DNA of 53,902 nucleotides, taken from NCBI GenBank assembly GCA_004570425.1, contig SPQJ01000030.1, forward strand, positions 1 to 53,902, written 5' to 3'. The position numbers and the translations under genes are program-made. Source of the DNA: Bacillus sp. AZ43. GTDB taxonomy: Bacteria > Actinomycetota > Actinomycetes > Mycobacteriales > Geodermatophilaceae. Positions 20,732-28,269 of this stretch are shown here, piece by piece. Each line of letters opens with the position of its first letter. Positions within the stretch are counted from its first letter, which is position 1. A model generated the notes under the pieces. The model saw only the letters and a list, made by a program, of their open reading frames with translations. It had not been told where the DNA came from and ran no database searches.

Positions 20732-21052
20732 TCAGCGGTCGGCCGTCGCCAGGCCGAAGTGCGGCCGGTCGTCTGCCGCGACGAGATCCACGAGCTCGGG
20801 ATGCTGCTGGATGTAGTGGCGGACGAAGGAGCAGTAGGGCAGGACGGTGAGCCCGCGCTCGCGGGCGGCGTCGAGCACGCCGGCGACCAGCGCCGTGCCG
20901 ATGCCCTTGCCGCCCATGCTCGGGTCGACCTCGGTGTGCGGCAGCGTCATCGTGCTGCCGTCGACGTGGTAGCTGGCCAGACCGACGACGCGGTCGTCGA
21001 CCCGGATCTCGAAGCGTCCCTTCTCGGGGACGTCCACCACCTTCGTGTCCAT
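20732..21052 (-). CDS. Small GNAT N-acetyltransferase (YjdJ-like, acetyltransferase CG type)
   Basis: A 106-residue minimal GNAT. VVGLASYHVDGSTMTLPHTEV, the acetyl-CoA loop MGGKGIGTALV and the helix VLDAARERGLTVLPYCSFVRHYIQQHPE identify the short PF14542-type family, whose substrate is unknown. The ATG at 21050-21052 was preferred because GGAAGGA lies 8 nt upstream; an ATG at 21070 overlaps that site. The 180 bp between it and tRNA-Arg contain both promoters but no gene. Confidence 0.88.
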   Translation of the reverse strand: MDTKVVDVPEKGRFEIRVDDRVVGLASYHVDGSTMTLPHTEVDPSMGGKGIGTALVAGVLDAARERGLTVLPYCSFVRHYIQQHPELVDLVAADDRPHFGLATADR

Positions 21053-21232
21053 CCGTCTGCGTCCTTCCATCCCCCGACGCCGTTGTCGAGAACTGACGTG
21101 TACCCGGCACGGTAGCCCGCGCATGCGGACCTGCGTCTCACTTCTCGTGACGAGTCGGGTGTGGCGGGTGTTCCCCGGGGGACCGGATAGCCTCTCCTCC
21201 GGCGCGGCGACAGCACGTCTCCGCGACGAGGA

Positions 21233-21305
21233 GCCCCCGTAGCTCAGGGGATAGAGCATCGGTTTCCTAAACCGTGTGTCGCAGGTTCGAATCCTGCCGG
21301 GGGCA
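21233..21305 (+). tRNA. tRNA-Arg (anticodon CCT)
   Basis: A 73-nt cloverleaf. The acceptor GCCCCCG pairs with CGGGGGC, D stem GCTC/GAGC, anticodon loop TTCCTAA (CCT at 34-36), T arm GCAGG-TTCGAAT-CCTGC, discriminator A. CCA is not encoded. It reads AGG codons, rare in this genome. A weak GC hairpin (GGGGCG 21356-21361 with CGCCCC 21369-21374) follows and may terminate it. Confidence 0.96.
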
Positions 21306-21453
21306 CCTGCACTTCGTCGGCCGGAACGACGGGCGTCGGTCGGACGTTGCCGGGAGGGGCGCCTGCCCCGCCCCCTTCGTCGAAGAGAGCCATGAGTCCC
21401 GATCACAGTCCCCAGGCCACGACCGCTGACCCGCGAGGGGCGGTGCGTGGCCG

Positions 21454-22851
21454 GTGACCGAAGTGCTCTCCCTCCTGCTCGGCGTGCTGGTGGTCGTGGC
21501 GATCACCGCCGTGACCGGCTACTTCGTCGCCCAGGAGTTCGCCTACATGGCGGTCGACCGGGCGACCCTGGCGGCTCGCGCGGAAGCGGGTGACGCGGCC
21601 GCGGAGCGCGCGCTGCGCGTCACCAAGCGGACGTCGTTCATGCTCTCGGGTGCCCAGTTGGGCATCACGGTCACCGGGCTCCTGGTCGGCTACGTGGCCG
21701 AGCCGCTCATCGGGGAGTCCCTCGGGACCCTGCTGGGCGGCGTCGGCGTCCCGACGGCCGTGGGTGTCGGGGTCGGCGCCGTCCTGGCCCTGCTGCTGTC
21801 CACCGTGGTGCAGATGCTGTTCGGGGAGCTGTTCCCGAAGAACCTGGCCATCTCCCGGCCGGAGCCGGTCGCCCGGTGGCTGGCCGCCTCGACCGTCGTC
21901 TACCTGAAGGTGTTCGGCTGGCTGATCTGGGTGTTCGACCAGGCGTCGAACATGCTGCTGCGGGCGCTGCGGATCGAGCCGGTGCACGACGTCGAGCACG
22001 CGGCCACCGCGCGCGACCTCGAGCACATCGTCGAGGAGTCCCGCGAGAGCGGTGACCTGCCGGCGGAGCTGTCGATGATGGTCGACCGGATCCTCGACTT
22101 CCCGGCCCAGGACGTCGAGCACGCGATGATCCCCCGCCCGCGGGTGGACACCGTGAGCGACACCGAGACCCTCGGGCGCCTGCGGGAGCGGATGGCGTCC
22201 GGCCACTCCCGCTACCCCGTGCTGGAGTCCGGCACGGGCGACGTCGTCGGTGTGGTCCACCTCGCCGACGTGCTCACGACCATCGCGCCGGACACCGCGC
22301 CGGTGACCGCCATCGCCCGCGAGTGCCTCGTGTTCCCCACCTTCACCCGCCTGCCGGACGCGCTGCGCCGGCTCACCGACAGCGGCAACCAGCTGGCCTG
22401 CGTCGTGGACGAGTACGGCGGCTTCGCCGGGGTGATCACGCTGGAGGACCTCGCGGAGGAGCTGGTCGGCGAGATCACCGACGAGCACGACACCGACGTC
22501 GACGGCGGCTACGAGCCCGTCGAGGACGACGGGGTCTGGGAGATGGCCGGGGACGTGCACGTCGACGAGGTGGAGCGGGCCCTCGGCGTCGACCTGCCCC
22601 GCGGGCACTTCGAGACGATCGCCGGACTGGTCATCGCCGTCGCCGGCACGCTGCCCGACCCCGGCACCTCGCTGGACGTCGAACTGCCGCCCGATCCCGG
22701 GGACCTGGTGCTCGTCGACGACCCGGCGCCCCGCCACCTGCACGTGCAGGTGCTGGCCGTCGAGCGGCACGTGCCGTCCCGGGTGCGCCTCGAGCTGCGC
22801 GACCGTTCGGACGCCGCGGTCACGACGACCGACGAGGAGCGCCCCCGATGA
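21454..22851 (+). CDS. CNNM/CorC (hemolysin C) family transporter, first of a pair
   Basis: A 465-residue membrane protein. The N-terminal DUF21 domain has four helices (about 1-190) with GAQLGITVTGLLVGYVAEPL and LFGELFPKNLAI. Two CBS domains (about 210-340) contain HSRYPVLE and VVDEYGGFAGVITLEDLAEELVGEI, split by the strand boundary. A C-terminal CorC_HlyC domain follows (about 355-440). Family members move or sense magnesium and cobalt. GTG 21454 is the only sensible start; no strong ribosome site is visible. It overlaps its paralogue by ATGA. Confidence 0.9.
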   Translation: MTEVLSLLLGVLVVVAITAVTGYFVAQEFAYMAVDRATLAARAEAGDAAAERALRVTKRTSFMLSGAQLGITVTGLLVGYVAEPLIGESLGTLLGGVGVPTAVGVGVGAVLALLLSTVVQMLFGELFPKNLAISRPEPVARWLAASTVVYLKVFGWLIWVFDQASNMLLRALRIEPVHDVEHAATARDLEHIVEESRESGDLPAELSMMVDRILDFPAQDVEHAMIPRPRVDTVSDTETLGRLRERMASGHSRYPVLESGTGDVVGVVHLADVLTTIAPDTAPVTAIARECLVFPTFTRLPDALRRLTDSGNQLACVVDEYGGFAGVITLEDLAEELVGEITDEHDTDVDGGYEPVEDDGVWEMAGDVHVDEVERALGVDLPRGHFETIAGLVIAVAGTLPDPGTSLDVELPPDPGDLVLVDDPAPRHLHVQVLAVERHVPSRVRLELRDRSDAAVTTTDEERPR

Positions 22852-23882
22852 GCGGCGACCCCTGGGTGGTCGTCGTCGCCACCGTCGCCATCGTCGCCCT
22901 GTCCGCGTTCTTCGTCGCCGTGGAGTTCGCGGCGCTCGCGGCCAAGAAGCACCGGCTGGAGGAGGCCGCGCCGAGCAGCCGCGCGGCCCGGGCGGCCCTG
23001 CGCAACTCGTCGGAGCTGACGCTGCTGCTCGCCGGTTCCCAGCTCGGCATCACCGCGGCCACCCTGGCGCTGGGCGCGATCAGCAAACCGGCGGTGCACC
23101 ACTGGCTCACCCCGCTGTTCGAGACGTGGGGCCTCCCGCTGGTCGCCGCCGACGTCGTCGGCTTCGTGCTCGCACTGCTGGTCGTCACCTTCATCCACCT
23201 GGTGGTCGGGGAGATGGCCCCCAAGTCCTGGGCGATCGCCCACCCCGAGCGCTCCGCCACGCTGCTCGCGGTGCCGATGCGCGCCTTCATGGCGGTGTTC
23301 CGGCCGCTGCTCCGGGCCCTGAACGCGGCGGCCAACCGCCTGGTCCGCGCGGTGGGCGTCACGCCGTCGGACGAGCTGGCCGTCGGGCACAGCCCCGATG
23401 CGCTGCGGCACCTCGTGGAGCACTCGGCCAACGTCGGCGCCCTGGACGCCAGCTTCTCGGACCAGATCGCCGGGGTCCTGGAGCTCGAGCGGCTCACCGT
23501 CCGGGAACTGATCGGGCCGGCGGCGCCGGCCGGCGTCCGCGCGCACGCGACCGTCGGCGAGGTCCGGGAGTTCACCCGGCGCTCGGGGCACCTGCGGGTG
23601 CTGCTGGGCGCGGTCGACGGGGAGGAGATCACCGGCGTCGTCCACGTCCGCGACACGCTCACCGCGCCCGACGAGGCACCGGCCGAGCCCTACGCCCGGC
23701 CGGTGTTCGCCCTGGACGCCGCCACCACCGTGCACGCGGCGCTGAAGGCGATGCGGGAGACCCGCAACCACCTGGCCCTGGTCACCGGGTCGGGTGCCGT
23801 CCTCGGTGTCGTCACGCTGTCCGACGTGCTGCGCCGGCTGTTCCCGCAGCGGGGGGAGAACCCGGTCGCTCCTCCGGTCTGA
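22848..23882 (+). CDS. CNNM/CorC family transporter, second of a pair (no CorC_HlyC domain)
   Basis: A 344-residue paralogue of the preceding protein. It has the DUF21 membrane domain (SAFFVAVEFAALAAKKHRLE, GSQLGITAATLALGAISKP, HLVVGEMAPKSWAI) and a shortened CBS pair (VLLGAVDGEEITGVVHVRDTL, then NHLALVTGSGAVLGVVTLSD, split by residue limits). It ends before the C-terminal CorC_HlyC domain carried by its partner. ATG 22848 overlaps the previous stop by 4 bp. The long-plus-short pairing suggests a heteromer; this is inference. Confidence 0.88.
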   Translation: MSGDPWVVVVATVAIVALSAFFVAVEFAALAAKKHRLEEAAPSSRAARAALRNSSELTLLLAGSQLGITAATLALGAISKPAVHHWLTPLFETWGLPLVAADVVGFVLALLVVTFIHLVVGEMAPKSWAIAHPERSATLLAVPMRAFMAVFRPLLRALNAAANRLVRAVGVTPSDELAVGHSPDALRHLVEHSANVGALDASFSDQIAGVLELERLTVRELIGPAAPAGVRAHATVGEVREFTRRSGHLRVLLGAVDGEEITGVVHVRDTLTAPDEAPAEPYARPVFALDAATTVHAALKAMRETRNHLALVTGSGAVLGVVTLSDVLRRLFPQRGENPVAPPV

Positions 23883-23920
23883 CCGGCGGGTTCCGTCCCT
23901 GCCGGGGATACTCCTCCCGT

Positions 23921-23926
23921 TAGGTT
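23921..23926 (+). promoter_or_regulatory. Predicted -10 of the GAF-ANTAR gene
   Basis: TAGGTT would give a start near 23933 and a 20-nt leader carrying the GGAGGGGG ribosome site before GTG 23953. Confidence 0.4.
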
Positions 23927-23952
23927 GCGCGCAACGGAGGGGGACGACGGAC

Positions 23953-24675
23953 GTGCGGAGGACGGGCCCAGGGTCCGCCGTCGAGGGTGGCCGGGACGTC
24001 GTCGGGATGCTGGAGCGGTTCGACGACGTCAGCGGGTTCCTCGACTCCCTCGTCCGGTGGGCGGTCGAGCAGATCCCCGGCGCCGAGGCGTGCGGGCTGA
24101 CCCTCGAGCGGGCCGGCAGGGGGACGACGGTGACCTACAGCGGCGAGCTCGCCGCGCGCGGCGACGAGCGGCAGTACGACCTCGACGACGGGCCGTGCCT
24201 GGAGGCCATGCGCACCGGCCGCGTGGTGGCGGTCCAGGACATGACGCAGGACGGCCGCTGGGGCGGGTACCCGGAGCGGGCGGTGGAGGCCGGGGTGCGC
24301 TCGAGCCTCTCGTTCCCGCTGGCGCTCGGGGAACTGAGCCGCGGCGCGCTGAACCTCTACGCGGGCCGCCCGCAGGCGTTCACCGACGCCGACGAGGCGC
24401 CCGGTCGGTTCTGGGCGGGGCAGGCCAGCGGCGCGGTGACGGTCGCCTGGCGGATGGCCGAGCGTGAGCGGATGGTCGACGACCTCACCCAGGGCATGGT
24501 CAGCCGGCAGGAGATCGGCCAGGCGATCGGGCTGCTGATGGCCCAGCGCCGGTGCACCGCCGACGAGGCGTTCGAGCTGCTCAAGGGAGCCAGCCAGCGC
24601 AGCAACGAGAAGCTGCGGGACATCGCCCGACGCCTGGTCGCCGGGCACGAGGAGGCCGTGCGCTCCGCGCGCTGA
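23953..24675 (+). CDS. GAF and ANTAR domain regulator
   Basis: A 240-residue cytoplasmic protein. The GAF domain (about 25-160) contains YDLDDGPCLEAMRTGRVV and SLSFPLALGELSRGALNLYA, split by residue limits. The C-terminal ANTAR domain (about 175-235) has SRQEIGQAIGLLMAQRRCTADEAFELL, split likewise, ending DIARRLVAG. ANTAR proteins bind paired RNA hairpins and prevent termination; the GAF part probably gates this by a small ligand or redox. GTG 23953 follows GGAGGGGG; an ATG at 24007 is a shorter alternative. I see no obvious double-hairpin target nearby. Confidence 0.9.
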   Translation: MRRTGPGSAVEGGRDVVGMLERFDDVSGFLDSLVRWAVEQIPGAEACGLTLERAGRGTTVTYSGELAARGDERQYDLDDGPCLEAMRTGRVVAVQDMTQDGRWGGYPERAVEAGVRSSLSFPLALGELSRGALNLYAGRPQAFTDADEAPGRFWAGQASGAVTVAWRMAERERMVDDLTQGMVSRQEIGQAIGLLMAQRRCTADEAFELLKGASQRSNEKLRDIARRLVAGHEEAVRSAR

Positions 24676-24689
24676 CGACCCGCGGGAAC

Positions 24690-24695
24690 TAGCGT
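24690..24695 (+). promoter_or_regulatory. Predicted -10 of the 121-aa membrane protein gene (leaderless)
   Basis: TAGCGT, exactly 6 nt before ATG 24702, with no ribosome site in between. Confidence 0.5.
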
Positions 24696-24701
24696 TCGGC
24701 C

Positions 24702-25067
24702 ATGGTGCTGGCCGTCGTCGAGCTCGTGGTGATCCTGGCCGTGATCGCGGTGTTCGTCGTCGTCGGCCGGGCCCTCTGGACGTCGCTGCAGAACGCGACC
24801 CCGGCGCTGCCGGACCGGCAGCGCGCCGAGCTGGCCGCCGCCATCTCGCGGGCCCGGTGGGTGCCGGGGCACGACGAGGTCGACGGCACGACCCGGGTGC
24901 TGGTGCGCCGGACCTACACCGGTCTGGACGGTCGACCTGCGGTCCTCGACGAACGGGTGATGCAGACCTTCCCCGCGCACGATCCGGCGTGGGAGGCCCG
25001 CTTCACCGAGGCGATGTCCGCCGCCCGCTTCCGCTGCGACTACCTCAACGCGGAAGAGGCGCAGTAG
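24702..25067 (+). CDS. Small membrane-anchored protein of unknown function
   Basis: A 121-residue protein with one N-terminal helix (about 2-25, rich in Val/Ile/Leu) followed by a soluble ~95-residue domain. The domain contains RQRAELAAAISRARWVPGHD, RVLVRRTYTGLDGRPAVLDE, DPAWEARFTEAMSAARFR and DYLNAEEAQ. I do not recognise the family. The helix probably faces the domain to the cytoplasm, given the basic residues after it. It has its own predicted leaderless promoter and lies 17 nt before the SRPBCC gene, so the two may be co-expressed. Confidence 0.7.
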   Translation: MVLAVVELVVILAVIAVFVVVGRALWTSLQNATPALPDRQRAELAAAISRARWVPGHDEVDGTTRVLVRRTYTGLDGRPAVLDERVMQTFPAHDPAWEARFTEAMSAARFRCDYLNAEEAQ

Positions 25068-25084
25068 CGGGGCAGGATGAGGGC

Positions 25085-25531
25085 ATGAGTGAGGTCGTCG
25101 CCACCGCAGAACGAGTCGTCCGCGCCCCCGCCGAGCAGGTCCGGGCGGCGCTCGCCGACTACGAGGGGGCCCGCCGGAGGGCGCTGACCGAGCAGTTCAG
25201 CGACTACCGCGTGGAGGCCGGCGGCCAGGGTGCGGGCACCCGGGTGCACTGGCGGTTCGCCGCGACCTCGAAGCGGGTCCGCGACCAGCTGATGGTGGTC
25301 ACCGAGCCGACCGCCGACTCCCTGGTCGAGTCCGACGCGAACTCCTCCATGGTCACCACGTGGACCGTGCTGCCGGCCGACGCCGGTGTCTCCACCGTGC
25401 GCGTGCGCACGACCTGGAACGGAGCGGGCGGTATCGGCGGATTCTTCGAGCGCACCTTCGCGCCGAGGGGGCTGCGGCGGACCTACGAGCAGCTGCTCGA
25501 GCGCCTCGAGGCGGACCTCACCGCGCGCTGA
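25085..25531 (+). CDS. SRPBCC (START/polyketide-cyclase-like) family protein
   Basis: A 148-residue protein beginning ATAERVVRAPAEQVRAALADYE, split at the first strand-helix, and ending LRRTYEQLLERLEADL. This is the beta strand, two helices and long C-terminal helix layout of SRPBCC proteins. The inner HWRFAATSKRVRDQ and MVTTWTVLPA strands form the expected cavity sheet. Such proteins bind hydrophobic ligands; no ligand can be named. Start is ATG 25085. It lies 17 nt downstream of the small membrane protein. Confidence 0.82.
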   Translation: MSEVVATAERVVRAPAEQVRAALADYEGARRRALTEQFSDYRVEAGGQGAGTRVHWRFAATSKRVRDQLMVVTEPTADSLVESDANSSMVTTWTVLPADAGVSTVRVRTTWNGAGGIGGFFERTFAPRGLRRTYEQLLERLEADLTAR

Positions 25532-25561
25532 TCGCGGCGCCGGTCGCGCGCGGAGGGGACC

Positions 25562-26428
25562 ATGGTCTCCGTGACCGCCGCGCCCTCCGCCGACCGCCGC
25601 CAGGAGACCGGCCTGGACGCGCTGGGCGACCTGGTCGCCGAGGGGGACGTCGTCGTCCTCTCCGGGGCGGGGCTCTCCACCGACTCCGGCATCCCCGACT
25701 ACCGGGGCGCGACCGGGAGCCTGCGCCGGCACACCCCGATGACGTACCAGACGTTCACCCGCGACCCCCGTGGCCGGCACAGGTACTGGGCGCGCAGCTA
25801 CGTCGGCTGGCGGCAGATCCGCGGGGCGCGGCCCAACGACGGACACCGCGCGGTGGGGGCGCTGCAGGCGGCCGGACTGGTCGGCGGGGTGATCACCCAG
25901 AACGTCGACGGGCTGCACCAGGCCGGCGGGGCGCGGGACGTCGTCGAGCTGCACGGCGGCCTGGACCGCACCGTCTGCCTGGGCTGCGGTGACGTCGCCG
26001 GGCGGGCCGAGCTCGACGAGCGGCTGCGGGTGGTCAACCCCGGTTTCGGGCCGCGTACCGACGAGATCAATCCCGACGGCGACGCCGAGCTGCCCGACGA
26101 GGTGCTCGACGGGTTCGTGATGGTCGACTGCCTCGCCTGCGGGGGCGGGCCGCTCAAGCCCGACGTCGTCTTCTTCGGCGAGACCGTGCCGCGCGACCGC
26201 GTCGAGCACTGCTTCGGGCTGGTGGAGCAGGCGGGCAGCCTGCTCGTGCTGGGCTCGTCGTTGACCGTGATGAGCGGCTACCGGTTCGTGCTGCGGGCGG
26301 CGAAGCTCGGCATCCCCGTCGCGATCGTCAACGTCGGGCCGACCCGCGGCGACGCGAAGGCCGACGTCCGGGTCGACGCGCCGCTCGGCGAGGTGCTCCC
26401 GGCGGTGGCCGCCCGACTGGCCGGCTGA
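25562..26428 (+). CDS. NAD-dependent protein deacylase, class II (SIRT4-like) sirtuin
   Basis: A 288-residue sirtuin. The NAD site is GAGLSTDSGIPDYRG (35-49), then ITQNVDGLHQ (111-120), catalytic His131 in ELHGGL, and zinc cysteines C139/C142 and C190/C193. FFGETVPRDR and LVLGSSLTVMSGYRF complete the Rossmann part. Length and the long spacer between the zinc pairs match class II. It removes acyl groups from lysines using NAD. Start ATG 25562 has GAGGGGACC just upstream. It has no extra domains of the kind seen in anti-phage SIR2 systems. Confidence 0.93.
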   Translation: MVSVTAAPSADRRQETGLDALGDLVAEGDVVVLSGAGLSTDSGIPDYRGATGSLRRHTPMTYQTFTRDPRGRHRYWARSYVGWRQIRGARPNDGHRAVGALQAAGLVGGVITQNVDGLHQAGGARDVVELHGGLDRTVCLGCGDVAGRAELDERLRVVNPGFGPRTDEINPDGDAELPDEVLDGFVMVDCLACGGGPLKPDVVFFGETVPRDRVEHCFGLVEQAGSLLVLGSSLTVMSGYRFVLRAAKLGIPVAIVNVGPTRGDAKADVRVDAPLGEVLPAVAARLAG

Positions 26429-26470
26429 GCCGACCGGCGGGGCGGCCCCGGCTGACCGAGACTGGAGGCG

Positions 26471-27385
26471 ATGCAGACCTTCCTGCCCGTCGCCGACTTC
26501 GAGGAGAGCGCCCGGCTGCTGGACTCGCCGCGGCTGGGCAAGCAGCGGGTCGAGACCCTCCAGATCCTCCGCGCGATCGAGCTGCCCGACTACGGCTGGG
26601 CCAGCCACCCCGCCGTGGTCATGTGGCGCGGCCGCACGCCGGCCCTCGTGGCCTACGGGCTGGCGATGGCGCGGGTCTGGCGGGAGCGCGGCTTCGCCGA
26701 CACGACCGAGGCGCAGATCGGCGAGTTCGCGCCCGACGTCGTCGGCCGGCCGCAGGCGGAGCTGGCCGCGGCCGGGCTGCTGCCCTCGTGGCTGGGGGAC
26801 GAGGAGCTGCACCGCTCGCACCGCTCCAACCTCGTCGCCAAGGACCCGGGGTTCTACCGGCACCGGTTCGCCGAGCTGTTCGGGCCCGAGCCCGACGACC
26901 TGCCCTACGTCTGGCCGGGGCCGGACGACGTGCCGCCGGTGCCGGAGCCGGAGGGGGAGCGCGTCTGGGTGGTCCGGCCGCGCAACCACAACGAGCTGGG
27001 GGCCTGCCTGGCGGCCGGCGTCGTCGGGCTGGGGGTCCAGTCGGGCGTCGACGTCGACGCCACCGGCCTGACCCCGGCGGAGCTGCGCGCGCTGGCGAAG
27101 GAGCTGTCCGGACGGCGCCCGGCCAAGGACCTGCGCCAGCTGTCGGCGTTCCTCGACGAGATGGCTCCCGGCGACCGCGTGGCGCTGCCCGTCGAGCACG
27201 GTGCGGGGCTGCTGCTGGGCGAGGTGGTCGGCGGCTACCTGTTCCAGGGGCGCGAGCTGCTCCCGCACCGCCGGCCGGCCCGCTGGGAGAAGGTCGTGCC
27301 CCGCTCCGCGGCCCTGCCCCCGGCGACGCTGCAGGACCCCCGCGCGTTGTTCCGGGTCACCCTCGACCCGGCCGCGCTCGGCTAA
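26471..27385 (+). CDS. MSMEG_6728-like (pyrimidine-dimer-glycosylase-related) domain fused to an Mrr/EVE-like N-domain (putative)
   Basis: A 304-residue two-domain protein. Residues 1-150 have MQTFLPVADFEESARLLDSP, RLGKQRVETLQIL, SHPAVVMWRG and DLPYVWP, the pattern of MSMEG_6728-family proteins related to Pyr_excise. After a Pro/Glu linker, residues 163-270 read VWVVRPRN, GVVGLGVQSGVDVDATGLTP, QLSAFLDEMAPGDRVALP and GEVVGGYLF. This is the arrangement of the modified-base-recognition-like N-domain of Mrr-type restriction enzymes. No PD-(D/E)xK motif is evident. Function is unknown; binding or repair of damaged or modified DNA is an inference. Start is ATG 26471, 42 bp after the sirtuin. Its TAA overlaps the stop of the convergent thioesterase. 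Confidence 0.68.
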   Translation: MQTFLPVADFEESARLLDSPRLGKQRVETLQILRAIELPDYGWASHPAVVMWRGRTPALVAYGLAMARVWRERGFADTTEAQIGEFAPDVVGRPQAELAAAGLLPSWLGDEELHRSHRSNLVAKDPGFYRHRFAELFGPEPDDLPYVWPGPDDVPPVPEPEGERVWVVRPRNHNELGACLAAGVVGLGVQSGVDVDATGLTPAELRALAKELSGRRPAKDLRQLSAFLDEMAPGDRVALPVEHGAGLLLGEVVGGYLFQGRELLPHRRPARWEKVVPRSAALPPATLQDPRALFRVTLDPAALG

Positions 27386-27795
27386 CCCGGCAGCGGCACG
27401 TTCTGCAGCCGCACCTGGCCGCGGGCGACCAGCTTGCCGTCGTCGGCCCGGGTGAGCAGCACCTGCCACAGCTGCAGGGTGCGGCCCTGCTGGACCGGCT
27501 CGGCGACCACGTCGACGCGGCCGGCGGTCATCGGCCGCAGGAAGTCGGTGTTGTTGTTGACGCCCACGGCGAACCGGCCGCTCTCCTGCACCGCGAGGCT
27601 GGCGCCGATGCTGGCGGCGGACTCCACGACGGAGCAGTAGACGCCGCCGTGGACGACGCCCCACGGGGTGTGCTGGTCGGGCCCCAGCTCGACGTGGCCG
27701 GTGACCCGGGCGCCGCTCGCCTCGGCGACCTCGAACGCCATCGCCGCGACGAACGGGCTCCTGGCCGTCAGGTCGACCGGCCGTCCGGCGGTCAC
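27382..27795 (-). CDS. PaaI family hotdog thioesterase
   Basis: A 137-residue hotdog-fold protein. TPWGVVHGGVYCSVVESAAS holds the HGG motif and the acidic residue of the PaaI group; FLRPMTAGRVDVVAEPVQQG and LVARGQVRLQNV are the following strands. It hydrolyses acyl-CoA thioesters, often phenylacetyl or long-chain. It starts with GTG 27793-27795, overlapping the stop of the upstream VOC gene by 4 bp (GTGA). Its stop overlaps the convergent gene's TAA. Confidence 0.88.
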   Translation of the reverse strand: MTAGRPVDLTARSPFVAAMAFEVAEASGARVTGHVELGPDQHTPWGVVHGGVYCSVVESAASIGASLAVQESGRFAVGVNNNTDFLRPMTAGRVDVVAEPVQQGRTLQLWQVLLTRADDGKLVARGQVRLQNVPLPG

Positions 27796-28151
27796 GCGTC
27801 CCAGACCAGGCAGAAGGGGTGGCCGACCGGGTCGGCGTACACGCGGAAGTCGCCGCCGCCGCCGGGCAGCCGGCGGGCGCCCAGCGCCAGGACCTTCGGC
27901 TCGGCCTCCTCGACGTCGGCGACCCGGATGTCGAGGTGGAACTGCTGCGGTCGGTCCGGGTCGGGCCAGTCCGGCGGCTGCAGGTCCGGCGCCTGCTGGA
28001 AGGCCAGGCGGTAGCCGGCGCCGGTCACGACCACCCAGTCGTCGCCGGGACCACCCTTGGTGATCTCCATGCCGAGGAGCTCGGCGTAGAAGCCGGCGAG
28101 CGCGTGGGCGTCGGGCGCGTCGATGACGACGGAGTGGAGCTGACCGATCAT
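27792..28151 (-). CDS. VOC family protein (glyoxalase/bleomycin-resistance fold)
   Basis: A 119-residue protein with two beta-alpha-beta-beta-beta halves. The first has HSVVIDAPDAHALAGFYAEL followed by LGMEI; the second has FHLDIRVADVEEAEPKVLAL and FRVYADPVGHPFCLVW. Possible metal ligands are the His of LHSVV, His of FHLDI and a late acidic residue. The substrate is unknown. It is translationally coupled to the thioesterase. CAGGAT lies exactly 6 nt before the ATG at 28149-28151, suggesting a leaderless mRNA. Confidence 0.85.
   Translation of the reverse strand: MIGQLHSVVIDAPDAHALAGFYAELLGMEITKGGPGDDWVVVTGAGYRLAFQQAPDLQPPDWPDPDRPQQFHLDIRVADVEEAEPKVLALGARRLPGGGGDFRVYADPVGHPFCLVWDA
28058..28063 (-). 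other. Placeholder check: no separate element here
   Basis: This stretch is internal to the VOC coding region and holds nothing distinct; the VOC -10 candidate is the CAGGAT at 28158-28163 reported separately. Confidence 0.05.
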
Positions 28152-28157
28152 GCGGCC

Positions 28158-28163
28158 ATCCTG
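28158..28163 (-). promoter_or_regulatory. Predicted -10 of the VOC-thioesterase pair (leaderless)
   Basis: CAGGAT on the reverse strand, 6 nt before the ATG at 28151. The first position deviates from TANNNT. Confidence 0.3.
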
Positions 28164-28269
28164 TCGCGGCGGGGGTGCCTCCGACCAGCCGGGATGCGGA
28201 CGTCGACCGCCGGGAACCGGCCATCCGGTCGGTGTGGTCGCGGTCCGCGCCGTACCGGAGGATCGAGGG

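Noticed and set aside
21233-21305. tRNA-Arg and tRNA-Ala as integration sites of a genomic island
   Set aside because: No integrase, no duplicated tRNA 3' end and no change in gene character were found next to either tRNA.
25562-27385. SIR2 gene plus DNA-recognition-like gene as an anti-phage defence island
   Set aside because: The sirtuin is a standard class II deacylase with an intact zinc site and no extra domains, and no effector, nuclease or pAgo partner lies nearby. Core genes flank it on both sides.
28058-28063. A regulatory hexamer inside the VOC coding region
   Set aside because: It was listed while checking coordinates; the real candidate is at 28158-28163, and the low-confidence entry at 28058 should be ignored.
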